Both the position numbers and the translations under genes were made by a program. The notes under the pieces are model-generated. The model ran no database searches, was not told where the DNA came from, and saw only the letters and a list, made by a program, of their open reading frames with translations. DNA of 64,000 nucleotides, taken from contig OX352765.1 in NCBI GenBank assembly GCA_947095585.1, positions 59,360,920 to 59,424,919 of the forward strand, given 5' to 3'. This DNA comes from Nephrocerus scutellatus. Its lineage: Eukaryota > Arthropoda > Insecta > Diptera > Pipunculidae. Position 1 is the first letter of the stretch. Every line of letters starts with the position of its first letter. Positions 35,160-50,059 of the stretch are shown piece by piece.

Positions 35160-38100
35160 AAAGGTCGTAATATTTGATCATAAAATTAAAATCATGCCAC
35201 ACTATAGCTTATGACACGAGCTTTCCCACGATAGCAATACTTGATCCTACATTTCAATTCTGATCCCACTATCAAATCAAAACCTTCAACAATTTTTAAA
35301 ATTTAGTACCCAACATTTTCTTTAATTGCGATAAGTCCCGTTAGGCTTGCTCTGATTGTCTAACATAGTACTAGCCCTTTATAGCTTATAACACGAATTT
35401 TCTAATGAAGGTACAATTTAATTTTAAAATTTAATTCCTGCCCCACTAACATATCAGAAACCTTCAAAAATTTATAAAATTTTGTACGAAATATTTTCTT
35501 TAATTGCTCTAATGATGGTATTATTTAATCATAAAATTTAAATCCTGCCCCCCACTAACAAATCAGAAACCACCAACAATTTATAAAATTGAGTACCCAA
35601 CATTTACGTTAATTGCGATAAGTCCCGTTAGGCATGCTCTGATTGTCTAACATAGTACTAGCCCTTTATAGCTTATGACACGAACTTTCGAATGAAGGTA
35701 TTATTTAATCTTAAAATTTAAATCCTGCCCCACTAACATATCAGAAACCTTCAAAAATTTATAAAATTGTTTACCCAACATTTTCTTTAATTGCGATAAG
35801 TCCCGTTAGGCTTGCTCTGATTTTCCAACATAGTATTAGCCTTTCATAGCCTATGACACGTGCTTTCTAAAGGTCGTAATATTTGATCATAAAATTAAAA
35901 TCATGCCACCCTATAGCTTATGACACTAGCTTTCCCACGATAGCAATACTTAATCCTACATTTCAATTCTGATCCCACTATCAAATCAAAACCTACAACA
36001 ATTTATAAAATTTAGTACCAAACATTTTCTTTATTTGCGATAAGTCCCGTTAGGCTTGCTCTGATTTTCCAACAGGTTTCTAGCCTTTCATTGCCTATGA
36101 CACGTGCTTTCTAATGGTGGTAATATTTGATCTTAAATTAAAATCTTGCCACACTATCACACAAAAAACCTCCAAATTTTTTTTCAAATTTAATACCCAC
36201 ATTTTTCTTTAATTACGATTAGTCCCGTTTGGCTTGCTCTGATTTTCCAACATAGTTATATAATTTATAGCTTATGACACGAGCATTCTAATGGTTGTAT
36301 TATTTAATCATAAAATTTAAATCCTGCCCCACTAACAAATCAGAAACAACCAACAATTAATAAAATTTAGTACCCAACATTTTCGTTAATTGCGATAAGT
36401 CCCGTTAGGCATGCTCTGATTGTCTAACATAGTACTATCCTTTTATAGCTTATGATACGAGCTTTCTAATGATGGTATTATTTGATCATAAAATTCAAAT
36501 CTTACCCCACTATCAAATCAGAAACCTACATCAATTTATAAAATGTAGTACCCAACATTTTCTTTAATTGCGATAAGACTCGTTAGGCTTGCTCTAATGA
36601 TGGTATTAGTTAATCATAAAATTTAAATCCTGCCCAACTAACAAATCAGAAACCACAAACAAGTTATAAAATTTAGTTACCAACATTTTCGTTAATTGCA
36701 ATAAGTCCCGTTAGGCTTGCTCTGGTTTTCCATTATGTTACCAGTTTTTCATAGCATATGACATGAGCTTTCTAATAATGGTAATATTTAATCATAAAAT
36801 TTAAATCCTGACCCACTAACATATCAGGAACCTACAACAATTTATAAAATGTTGTACCCAAATTTTTCTTTAATTACGTTAAATACCGTTAGGCTTGCTC
36901 TGATTGTCCAACATAATACTAGCCTTTTATAGCTCATGACACGAGCTTTCCAACGATGGTAATTCTTTATCATAAAAATTAAATGTTGCCCCACTATCAA
37001 ATCAAAACCTTCAAAAAAATTTTAAATTTAGTCCCCAACATTTTATTTAATTGCGATAGGTCCCGTTAGGCTTGCTCTAATTGTCCAACATTGACATTTC
37101 TTTCATAGCCTATGACACGTGCACTCTAAGGGTCGTAATATTTGATCATAAAATTAAAACCTTGCCACACTGTAGCTTATGACACGAGCTTTCCCACGAT
37201 GGCAATACTTGATCATACATTAAAATTCTGATCCCACTATCAAACAAAAAACCTCCCACAAATTATAAAATTTAGTACCCAACATTTTCTTTAATTGCGA
37301 TAAGTCCCGGTAGGCTTGCTCTGATTGTCCAACATTGACAATTCTTTCATAGCCTATGACACGTGCTTTCTAAAGGTCGTAATATTTGATCATAAAATTA
37401 AAATCATACCACACTATAGCTTATGACACGAGCTTTCCCACGATAGCAATATTTGATCCTACATTTCAATTCTGATCCCACTATCAAATCAAAACCTTCA
37501 ACAATTTTTAAAATTTAGTACCCAACATTTTCTTTAATTGCGATAAGTCCCGTTAGGCTTGCTCTGATTGTCTAACATAGTACTAGCCCTTTATAGCTTA
37601 TGACACGAACTTTCTAATGAAGGTATTATTTAATCTTAAAATTTAAATCCTGCCCCACTAACATATCAGAAACCTTCAAAAATTTATAAAATTGTATACC
37701 CAACATTTTCTTTAATTGCGATAAGTCCCGGTAGGCTTGCTCTAATCGTCAACATGTTACTAGCCTTTCATAGCCTATGACACGTACTTTCTAAGGGTGG
37801 TAATATTTGACCATAAAATTAAAATCTTGTCCCACTATCAAACAAAAAACCTCCACAAATTTATAAAATGTAATACCCACATTTTCTTTTAATTACGATT
37901 AGTCCCGTTAGGCTTGCTCTGATTGTCCAACATAGTACTAGCCTTTTATAGCTCATGACACGAGCTTTCCAACGATGGTAATTCTTGTTCATAAAAATTA
38001 AATGTTGCCCCACTATCAAATCAAAACCTTCAAAAAAATTTTAAATTTAGTCCCCAACATTTTATTTAATTGCGATAGGTCCCGTTAGGCTTGCTCTAAT

Positions 38101-38424
38101 TGTCCAACATTGACATTTCTTTCATAGCCTATGACACGTGCACTCTAAGGGTCGTAATATTTGATCATAAAATTAAAACCTTGCCACACTGTAGCTTATG
38201 ACACGAGCTTTCCCACGATGGCAATACTTGATCATACATTATAATTCTGATCCCACTATCAAACAAAAAACCTCCCACAAATTATAAAATTTAGTACCCA
38301 ACATTTTCTTTAATTGCGATAAGTCCCGGTAGGCTTGCTCTGATTGTCCAACATTGACAATTCTTTCATAGCCTATGACACGTGCTTTCTAAAGGTCGTA
38401 ATATTTGATCATAAAATTAAAATC
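35160..38424 (+). repeat. Rearranged superunit relative, copy d
   Basis: Parallels 15.3-18.57 kb of copy a at offsets of 19861 and then 19857 bp (the change is the missing TATG insertion). It shares the GACACTAGC variant (35922) with the other copies but lacks TATG near 36100. This places the TATG insertion after the split of copy d from the rest, or its loss in d. Confidence 0.8.
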
Positions 38425-40099
38425 ATACCACACTATAGCTTATGACACGAGCTTTCCCACGATAGCAATATTTGATCCTACATTTCAATTCTGATCCCAC
38501 TATCAAATCAAAAACATTCAAAAAATTTTTAAATTTAGTCCCCAACATTTTATTTAATTGGGATATGTCCCGTTAGGCTTACTCTAATTGTCCAACATTG
38601 ACATTTCTTTCATAGCCTATGACACGTGCACTATAAGGGTCGTAATATTTGATCATAAAATTAAAACCTTGCCACACTGTAGCTTATGACACGAGCTTTC
38701 CCACGATGGCAATACTTGATCATACATTATAATTCTGATCCCACTATCAAACAAAAACATCCCACAAATTATAAAATTTAGTACCCAACATTTTCTTTAA
38801 TTGCGATAAGTCCCGGTAGGCTTGCTCTGATTGTCCAACATTGACAATTCTTTCATAGCCTATGACACGTGCTTTCTAAAGGTCGTAATATTTGATCATA
38901 AAATTAAAATCATGCCACACTATAGCTTATGACACGAGCTTTCCCACGTTCTAAGGGTGGTAATATTTGACCATAAAATTAAAATCTTGTCCCACTATCA
39001 AACAAAAAACCTCCAAAAATTTATAAAATGTAATACCCACATTTTCTTTTAATTACGATTAGTCCCGTTAGGCTTGCTCTGATTGTCCAACATAGTACTA
39101 GCCTTTTATAGCTCATGACACGAGCTTTCCAACGATGGTAATTCTTGTTCATAAAAATTAAATGTTGCCCCACTATCAAATCAAAACCTTCAAAAAAATT
39201 TTAAATTTAGTCCCCAACATTTTATTTAATTGCGATAGGTCCCGTTAGGCTTGCTCTAATTGTCCAACATTGACATTTCTTTCATAGCCTATGACACGTG
39301 CACTCTAAGGGTCGTAATATTTGATCATAAAATTAAGACTGTAGCTTATGACACGAGCTTTCCCACGATGGCAATACTTGATCATACATTATAATTCTGA
39401 TCCCACTATCAAACAAAAAACCTCCCACAAATTATAAAATTTAGTACCCAACATTTTCTTTAATTGCGATAAGTCCCGGTAGGCTTGCTCTGATTGTCCA
39501 ACATTGACAATTCTTTCATAGCCTATGACACGTGCTTTCTAAAGGTCGTAATATTTGATCATAAAATTAAAATCATACCACACTATAGCTTATGACACGA
39601 GCTTTCCCACGATAGCAATATTTGATCCTACATTTCAATTCTGATCCCACTATCAAATCAAAAACATTCAAAAAATTTTTAAATTTAGTCCCCAACATTT
39701 TATTTAATTGGGATATGTCCCGTTAGGCTTACTCTAATTGTCCAACATTGACATTTCTTTCATAGCCTATGACACGTGCACTATAAGGGTCGTAATATTT
39801 GATCATAAAATTAAAACCTTGCCACACTGTAGCTTATGACACGAGCTTTCCCACGATGGCAATACTTGATCATACATTATAATTCTGATCCCACTATCAA
39901 ACAAAAACATCCCACAAATTATAAAATTTAGTACCCAACATTTTCTTTAATTGCGATAAGTCCCGGTAGGCTTGCTCTGATTGTCCAACATTGACAATTC
40001 TTTCATAGCCTATGACACGTGCTTTCTAAAGGTCGTAATATTTAATCATAAAATTAAAATCATGCCACACTATAGCTTATGACACGAGCTTTCCCACGA
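37790..40099 (+). repeat. 1160-bp tandem duplication
   Basis: TTCTAAGGGTGGTAATATT occurs at about 37789 and 38949, 1160 bp apart. The second copy is joined through a CCCACGTTCTAAGG fusion and has its own 10-bp loss near 39336 (AATTAAGACTGTAGC), so later points are offset by 1150 bp (38511/39661). Confidence 0.87.
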
Positions 40100-40919
40100 T
40101 AGCAATACTTGATCCTACATTTCAATTCTGATCCCACTATCAAATCAAAACCTTCAACAATTTTTAAAATTTAGTACCCAACATTTTCTTTAATTGCGAT
40201 AAGTCCCGTTAGGCTTGCTCTGATTGTCTAACATAGTACTAGCCCTTTATAGCTTATAACACTTTTTCTAATGAAGGTACAATTTAATTTTAAAATTTAA
40301 TTCCTGCCCCACTAACATATCAGAAACCTTCAAAAATTTATAAAATTTTGTACGAAATATTTTCTTTAATTGCTCTAATGATGGTATTATTTAATCATAA
40401 AATTTAAATCCTGCCCCCCACTAACAAATCAGAAACCACCAACAATTTATAAAATTGAGTACCCAACATTTACGTTAATTGCGATAAGTCCCGTTAGGCA
40501 TGCTCTGATTGTCTAACATAGTACTAGCCCTTTATAGCTTATGACACGAACTTTCTAATGAAGGTATTATTTAATCTTAAAATTTAAATCCTGCCCCACT
40601 AACATATCAGAAACCTTCAAAAATTTATAAAATTGTTTACCCAACATTTTCTTTAATTGCGATAAGTCCCGTTAGGCTTGCTCTGATTTTCCAACATAGT
40701 ATTAGCCTTTCATAGCCTATGACACGTGCTTTCTAAAGGTCGTAATATTTGATCATAAAATTAAAATCATGCCACCCTATAGCTTATGACACGAGCTTTC
40801 CCACGATAGCAATACTTAATCCTACATTTCAATTCTGATCCCACTATCAAATCAAAACCTACAACAATTTATAAAATTTAGTACCAAACATTTTCTTTAT
40901 TTGCGATAAGTCCCGTTAG

Positions 40920-43760
40920 GCTTGCTCTGATTTTCCAACATAGTTATATAATTTATAGCTTATGACACGAGCATTCTAATGATTGTATTATTTAATCATA
41001 AAATTTAATTCCTGCCCCACTAACATATCAGAAACCTTCAAAAATTTATAAAATTTTGTACGAAATATTTTCTTTAATTGCTCTAATGATGGTATTATTT
41101 AATCATAAAATTTAAATCCTGCCCCCCACTAACAAATCAGAAACCACCAACAATTTATAAAATTGAGTACCCAACATTTACGTTAATTGCGATAAGTCCC
41201 GTTAGGCATGCTCTGATTGTCTAACATAGTACTAGCCCTTTATAGCTTATGACACGAACTTTCTAATGAAGGTATTATTTAATCTTAAAATTTAAATCCT
41301 GCCCCACTAACATATCAGAAACCTTCAAAAATTTATAAAATTGTTTACCCAACATTTTCTTTAATTGCGATAAGTCCCGTTAGGCTTGCTCTGATTTTCC
41401 AACATAGTATTAGCCTTTCATAGCCTATGACACGTGCTTTCTAAAGGTCGTAATATTTGATCATAAAATTAAAATCATGCCACCCTATAGCTTATGACAC
41501 GAGCTTTCCCGCGATAGCAATACTTAATCCTACATTTCAATTCTGATCCCACTATCAAATCAAAACCTACAACAATTTATAAAACTTAGAACCAAACATT
41601 TTCTTTATTTGCGATAAGTCCCGTTAGGCTTGCTCTGATTTTCCAACAGGTTTCTAGCCTTTCATTGCCTATGACACGTGCTTTCTAATGGTGGTAATAT
41701 TTGATCTTAAATTAAAATCTTGCCACACTATCACACAAAAAACCTCCAAATTTTTTTTCAAATTTAATACCCACATTTTTCTTTAATTACGATTAGTCCC
41801 GTTTGGCTTGCTCTGATTTTCCAACATAGTTATATAATTTATAGCTTATGGCTTCCCAGTACCCAACATTTTCGTTAATTGCGATAAGTCCCGTTAGGCA
41901 TGCTCTGATTGTCTAACATAGTACTATCCTTTCATAGCTTATGATACGAGCTTTCTAATGATGGTATTATTTGATCATAAAATTCAAATCTTACCCCACT
42001 ATCAAATCAGAAACCTACATCAATTTATAAAATGTAGTACCCAACATTTTCTTTAATTGCGATAAGACTCGTTAGGCTTGCTCTAATGATGGTATTAGTT
42101 AATCATAAAATTTAAATCCTGCCCAACTAACAAATCAGAAACCACAAACAAGTTATAAAATTTAGTTACCAACATTTTCGTTAATTGCAATAAGTCCCGT
42201 TAGGCTTGCTCTGGTTTTCCATTATGTTACCAGTTTTTCATAGCATATGACATGAGCTTTCTAATAATGGTAATATTTAATCATAAAATTTAAATCCTGA
42301 CCCACTAACATATCAGGAACCTACAACAATTTATAAAATGTTGTACCCAAATTTTTCTTTAATTACGTTAAATACCGTTAGGCTTGCTCTGATTGTCCAA
42401 CATAATACTAGCCTTTTATAGCTCATGACACGAGCTTTCCAACGATGGTAATTCTTTATCATAAAAATTAAATGTTGCCCCACTATCAAATCAAAACCTT
42501 CAAAAAAATTTTAAATTTAGTCCCCAACATTTTATTTAATTGCGATAGGTCCCGTTAGGCTTGCTCTAATTGTCCAACATTGACATTTCTTTCATGACAC
42601 GTGCACTCTAAGGGTCGTAATATTTGATCATAAAATTAAAACCTTGCCACACTGTAGCTTATGACACGAGCTTTCCCACGATGGCAATACTTGATCATAC
42701 ATTATAATTCTGATCCCACTATCAAACAAAAAACCTCCCACAAATTATAAAATTTAGTACCCAACATTTTCTTTAATTGCGATAAGTCCCGAAGGTATTA
42801 TTTAATCTTAAAATTTAAATCCTGCCCCACTAACATATCAGAAACCTTCAAAAATTTATAAAATTGTATACCCAACATTTTCTTTAATTGCGATAAGTCC
42901 CGGTAGGCTTGCTCTAATCGTCAACATGTTACTAGCCTTTCATAGCCTATGACACGTACTTTCTAAGGGTGGTAATATTTGACCATAAAATTAAAATCTT
43001 GTCCCACTATCAAACAAAAAACCTCCAAAAATTTATAAAATGTAATACCCACATTTTCTTTTAATTACGATTAGTCCCGTTAGGCTTGCTCTGATTGTCC
43101 AACATAGTACTAGCCTTTTATAGCTCATGACACGAGCTTTCCAACGATGGTAATTCTTGTTCATAAAAATTAAATGTTGCCCCACTATCAAATCAAAACC
43201 TTCAAAAAAATTTTAAATTTAGTCCCCAACATTTTATTTAATTGCGATAGGTCCCGTTAGGCTTGCTCTAATAGTCCAACATTGACATTTGACATTATGA
43301 CACGAGCATTCTAATGATTGTATTATTTAATCATAAAATTTAATTCCTGCCCCACTAACATATCAGAAACCTTCAAAAATTTATAAAATTTTGTACGAAT
43401 TATTTTCTTTAATTGCTCTAATGATGGTATTATTTAATCATAAAATTTAAATCCTGCCCCCCACTAACAAATCAGAAACCACCAACAATTTATAAAATTG
43501 AGTACCCAACATTTACGTTAATTGCGATAAGTCCCGTTAGGCATGCTCTGATTGTCTAACATAGTACTAGCCCTTTATAGCTTATGACACGAACTTTCTA
43601 ATGAAGGTATTATTTAATCTTAAAATTTAAATCCTGCCCCACTAACATATCAGAAACCTTCAAAAATTTATAAAATTGTTTACCCAACATTTTCTTTAAT
43701 TGCGATAAGTCCCGTTAGGCTTGCTCTGATTTTCCAACATAGTATTAGCCTTTCATAGCC
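40920..43760 (+). repeat. Satellite segment dense in rearrangement junctions
   Basis: No gene. Four breaks lie close together. A monomer is skipped near 40940. A deletion with 7 bp of filler sits at 41851-41857. A deletion fuses TAAGTCCCG to AAGGTATTA near 42791. A scrambled GACATTTGACATTATGACACG junction lies near 43290. Between the breaks the monomers are ordinary. Confidence 0.8.
41851..41857 (+). other. Non-satellite filler at a deletion junction
   Basis: After ATAGCTTATG the sequence reads GCTTCCC and then resumes at AGTACCCAACATTTTCG. In sister copies (for example 45130-45240) about 100 bp of satellite lies between these points and GCTTCCC is absent. Short inserted bases at a deletion are typical of end-joining repair. 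Confidence 0.75.
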
Positions 43761-46700
43761 TATGACACGTGCACTCTAAGGGTCGTAATATTTGATCATA
43801 AAATTAAAACCTTGCCACACTGTAGCTTATGACACGAGCTTTCCCACGATGGCAATACTTGATCATACATTATAATTCTGATCCCACTATCAAACAAAAA
43901 CATCCCACAAATTATAAAATTTAGTACCCAACATTTTCTTTAATTGCGATAAGTCCCGGTAGGCTTGCTCTGATTGTCCAACATTGACAATTCTTTCATA
44001 GCCTATGACACGTGCTTTCTAAAGGTCGTAATATTTGATCATAAAATTAAAATCATGCCACACTATAGCTTATGACACGAGCTTTCCCACGATAGCAATA
44101 CTTGATCCTACATTTCAATTCTGATCCCACTATCAAATCAAAACCTTCAACAATTTTTAAAATTTAGTACCCAACATTTTCTTTAATTGCGATAAGTCCA
44201 GTTAGGCTTGCTCTGATTGTCTAACATAGTACTAGCCCTTTATAGCTTATAACACGAATTTTCTAATGAAGGTACAATTTAATTTTAAAATTTAATTCCT
44301 GCCCCACTAACATATCAGAAACCTTCAAAAATTTATAAAATTTTGTACGAAATATTTTCTTTAATTGCTCTAATGATGGTATTATTTAATCATAAAATTT
44401 AAATCCTGCCCCCACTAACAAATCAGAAACCACCAACAATTTATAAAATTGAGTACCCAACATTTACGTTAATTGCGATAAATCCCGTTAGGCATGCTCT
44501 GATTGTCTAACATAGTACTAGCCCTTTATAGCTTATGACACGAACTTTCTAATGAAGGTATTATTTAATCTTAAAATTTAAATCCTGCCCCACTAACATA
44601 TCAGAAACCTTCAAAAATTTATAAAATTGTTTACCCAACATTTTCTTTAATTGCGATAAGTCCCGTTAGGCTTGCTCTGATTTTCCAACATAGTATTAGC
44701 CTTTCATAACCTATGACACGTGCTTTCTAAAGGTCGTAATATTTGATCATAAAATTAAAATCATGCCACCCTATAGCTTATGACACGAGCTTTCCCACGA
44801 TAGCAATACTTAATCCTACATTTCAATTCTGATCCCACTATCAAATCAAAACCTACAACAATTTATAAAATTTAGTACCAAACATTTTCTTTATTTGCGA
44901 TAAGTCCCGTTAGGCTTGCTCTGATTTTCCAACAGGTTTCTAGCCTTTCATTGCCTATGACACGTGCTTTCTAATGGTGGTAATATTTGATCTTAAATTA
45001 AAATCTTGCCACACTATCACACAAAAAACCTCCAAATTTTTTTTCAAATTTAATACCCACATTTTTCTTTAATTACGATTAGTCCCGTTTGGCTTGCTCT
45101 GATTTTCCAACATAGTTATATAATTTATAGCTTATGACACGAGCATTCTAATGATTGTATTATTTAATCATAAAATTTAAATCCTGCCCCACTAACAAAT
45201 CAGAAACAACCAACAATTAATAAAATTTAGTACCCAACATTTTCGTTAATTGCGATAAGTCCCATTAGGCATGCTCTGATTGTCTAACATAGTACTATCC
45301 TTTTATAGCTTATGATACGAGCTTTCTAATGATGGTATTATTTGATCATAAAATTCAAATCTTACCCCACTATCAAATCAGAAACCTACATCAATTTATA
45401 AAATGTAGTACCCAACATTTTCTTTAATTGCGATAAGACTCGTTAGGCTTGCTCTAATGATGGTATTAGTTAATCATAAAATTTAAATCCTGCCCAACTA
45501 ACAAATCAGAAACCACAAACAAGTTATAAAATTTAGTTACCAACATTTTCGTTAATTGCAATAAGTCCCGTTAGGCTTGCTCTGGTTTTCCATTATGTTA
45601 CCAGTCTTTCATAGCATATGACATGAGCTTTCTAATAATGGTAATATTTAATCATAAAATTTAAATCCTGACCCACTAACATATCAGGAACCTACAACAA
45701 TTTATAAAATGTTGTACCCAAATTTTTCTTTAATTACGTTAAATACCGTTAGGCATGCTCTGATTGTCCAACATAATACTAGCCTTTTATAGCTCATGAC
45801 ACGAGCTTTCCAACGATGGTAATTCTTTATTATAAAAATTAAATGTTGCCCCACTATCAAATCAAAACCTTCAAAAAAATTTTAAATTTAGTCCCCAACA
45901 TTTTATTTAATTGCGTAGGTCCCGTTAGGCTTGCTCTAATTGTCCAACATTGACATTTCTTTCATAGCCTATGACACGTGCTTTCTAAAGGTCGTAATAT
46001 TTGATCATAAAATTAAAATCATGCCACACTATAGCTTATGACACGAGCTTTCCCACGATAGCAATACTTGATCCTACATTTCAATTCTGATCCCACTATC
46101 AAATCAAAACCTTCAACAATTTTTAAAATTTAGTACCCAACATTTTCTTTAATTGCGATAAGTCCCGTTAGGCTTGCTCTGATTGTCTAACATAGTACTA
46201 GCCCTTTATAGCTTATAACACGAATTTTCTAATGAAGGTACAATTTAATTTTAAAATTTAATTCCTGCCCCACTAACATATCAGAAACCTTCAAAAATTT
46301 ATAAAATTTTGTACGAAATATTTTCTTTAATTGCTCTAATGATGGTATTATTTAATCATAAAATTTAAATCCTGCCCCCCACTAACAAATCAGAAACCAC
46401 CAACAATTTATAAAATTGAGTACCCAACATTTACGTTAATTGCGATAAGTCCCGTTAGGCATGCTCTGATTGTCTAACATAGTATTAGCCCTTTATAGCT
46501 TATGACACGAACTTTCTAATGAAGGTATTATTTAATCTTAAAATTTAAATCCTGCCCCACTAACATATCAGAAACCTTCAAAAATTTATAAAATTGTTTA
46601 CCCAACATTTTCTTTAATTGCGATAAGTCCCGTTAGGCTTGCTCTGATTTTCCAACATAGTATTAGCCTTTCATAACCTATGACACGTGCTTTCTAAAGG

Positions 46701-46959
46701 TCGTAATATTTGATCATAAAATTAAAATCATGCCACCCTATAGCTTATGACACGAGCTTTCCCACGATAGCAATACTTAATCCTACATTTCAATTCTGAT
46801 CCCACTATCAAATCAAAACCTACAACAATTTATAAAATTTAGTACCAAACATTTTCTTTATTTGCGATAAGTCCCGTTTGGCTTGCTCTGATTTTCCAAC
46901 ATAGTTATATAATTTATAGCTTATGACACGAGCATTCTAATGATTGTATTATTTAATCT

Positions 46960-49900
46960 TAAAATTTAAATCCTGCCCCACTAACATATCAGAAACCTTC
47001 AAAAATTTATAAAATTGTATACCCAACATTTTCTTTAATTGCGATAAGTCCCGGTAGGCTTGCTCTAATCGTCAACATGTTACTAGCCTTTCATAGCCTA
47101 TGACACGTACTTTAAAAGGGTGGTAATATTTGATCATAAAATTAAAATCTTGTCCCACTATCAAACAAAAAACCTCCAAAAATTTATAAAATGTAATACC
47201 CACATTTTCTTTTAATTACGATTAGTCCCGTTAGGCTTGCTCTGATTGTCCAACATAGTACTAGCCTTTTATAGCTCATGACACGAGCTTTCCAACGATG
47301 GTAATTCTTGTTCATAAAAATTAAATGTTGCCCCACTATCACCCACCCACCTTCAAAAAAATTTTAAATTTAGTCCCCAACATTTTATTTAATTGCGATA
47401 GGTCCCGTTAGGCTTGCTCTAATTGTCCAACATTGACATTTCTTTCATAGCCTATGACACGTGCACTCTAAGGGTCGTAATATTTGATCATAAAATTAAA
47501 ACCTTGCCACACTGTAGCTTATGACACGAGCTTTCCCACGATGGCAATACTTGATCATACATTATAATTCTGATCCCACTATCAAACAAAAAACCTCCTA
47601 CAAATTATAAAATTTAGTACCCAACATTTTCTTTAATTGCGATAAGTCCCGGTAGGCTTACTCTGATTGTCCAACATTGACAATTCTTTCATAGCCTATG
47701 ACACGTGCTTTCTAAAGGTCGTAATATTTGATCATAAAATTAAAATCATACCACACTATAGCTTATGACACGAGCTTTCCCACGATAGCAATATTTGATC
47801 CTACATTTCAATTCTGATCCCACTATCAAATCAAAAACCTTCAAAAAATTTTTAAATTTAGTCCCCAACATTTTATTTAATTGCGATAAGTCCCGGTAGG
47901 CTTGCTCTGATTGTCCAACATTGACAATTCTTTCATAGCCTATGACACGTGCTTTCTAAAGGTCGTAATATTTGATCATAAAATTAAAATCATGCCACAC
48001 TATAGCTTTTGACACGAAGTTTCCCGCGATAGCAATACTTGATCCTACATTTCAATTCTGATCCCACTATCAAATCAAAACCTTCAACAATTTTTAAAAT
48101 TTAGTACCCAACATTTTCTTTAATTGCGATAAGTCCCGTTAGGCTTGCTCTGATTGTCTAACATAGTACTAGCCCTTTATAGCTTATAACACGAATTTTC
48201 TAATGAAGGTACAATTTAATTTTAAAATTTAATTCCTGCCCCACAAACATATCAGAAACCATCAAAAATTTATAAAATTTTGTACGAAATATTTTCTTTA
48301 ATTGCTCTAATGATGTTATTATTTAATCATAAAATTTAAATCCTGCCCCCCACTAACAAATCAGAAACCACCAACAATTTATAAAATTGAGTACCCAACA
48401 TTTACGTTAATTGCGATAAGTCCCGTTAGGCATGCTCTGATTGTCTAACATAGTACTAGCCCTTTATAGCTTATGACACGAACTTTCTAATGAAGGTATT
48501 ATTTAATCTTAAAATTTAAATCCTGCCCCACTAACATATCAGAAACCTTCAAAAATTTATAAAATTGTATACCCAACATTTTCTTTAATTGCGATAAGTC
48601 CCGGTAGGCTTGCTCTAATCGTCAACGTGTTACTAGCCTTTCATAGCCTATGACACGTACTTTCTAAGGGTGGTAATATTTGATCATAAAATTAAAATCT
48701 TGTCCCACTATCAAACAAAAAACCTCCAAAAATTTATAAAATGTAATACCCACATTTTCTTTTAATTACGATTAGTCCCGTTAGGCTTGCTCTGATTGTC
48801 CAACATAGTACTAGCCTTTTATAGCTCATGACACGAGCTTTCCAACGATGGTAATTCTTGTTCATAAAAATTAAATGTTGCCCCACTATCACCCACCCAC
48901 CTTCAAAAAAATTTTAAATTTAGTCCCCAACATTTTATTTAATTGCGATAGGTCCCGTTAGGCTTGCTCTAATTGTCCAACATTGACATTTCTTTCATAG
49001 CCTATGACACGTGCACTCTAAGGGTCGTAATATTTGATCATAAAATTAAAACCTTGCCACACTGTAGCTTATGACACGAGCTTTCCCACGATGGCAATAC
49101 TTGATCATACATTATAATTCTGATCCCACTATCAAACAAAAAACCTCCTACAAATTATAAAATTTAGTACCCAACATTTTCTTTAATTGCGATAAGTCCC
49201 GGTAGGCTTACTCTGATTGTCCAACATTGACAATTCTTTCATAGCCTATGACACGTGCTTTCTAAAGGTCGTAATATTTGATCATAAAATTAAAATCATA
49301 CCACACTATAGCTTATGACACGAGCTTTCCCACGATAGCAATATTTGATCCTACATTTCAATTCTGATCCCACTATCAAATCAAAAACCTTCAAAAAATT
49401 TTTAAATTTAGTCCCCAACATTTTATTTAATTGCGATAAGTCCCGGTAGGCTTGCTCTGATTGTCCAACATTGACAATTCTTTCATAGCCTATGACACGT
49501 GCTTTCTAAAGGTCGTAATATTTGATCATAAAATTAAAATCATGCCACACTATAGCTTTTGACACGAGCTTTCCCGCGATAGCAATACTTGATCCTACAT
49601 TTCAATTCTGATCCCACTATCAAATCAAAACCTTCAACAATTTTTAAAATTTAGTACCCAACATTTTCTTTAATTGCGATAAGTCCCGTTAGGCTTGCTC
49701 TGATTGTCTAACATAGTACTAGCCCTTTATAGCTTATAACACGAATTTTCTAATGAAGGTACAATTTAATTTTAAAATTTAATTCCTGCCCCACTAACAT
49801 ATCAGAAACCATCAAAAATTTATAAAATTTTGTACGAAATATTTTCTTTAATTGCTCTAATGATGTTATTATTTAATCATAAAATTTAAATCCTGCCCCC

Positions 49901-50059
49901 CACTAACAAATCAGAAACCACCAACAATTTATAAAATTGAGTACCCAACATTTACGTTAATTGCGATAAGTCCCGTTAGGCATGCTCTGATTGTCTAACA
50001 TAGTACTAGCCCTTTATAGCTTATGACACGAACTTTCTAATGAAGGTATTATTTAATCT
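46960..50059 (+). repeat. 1550-bp tandem duplication
   Basis: Copies at about 46960-48509 and 48510-50059. The rare ATCACCCACCCACC variant is at 47341 and 48891, and AGCTTTTGACACGA at 48005 and 49555, each 1550 bp apart. The first copy has private changes such as GAAGTTTCCC, where the second has GAGCTTTCCC. Confidence 0.87.
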
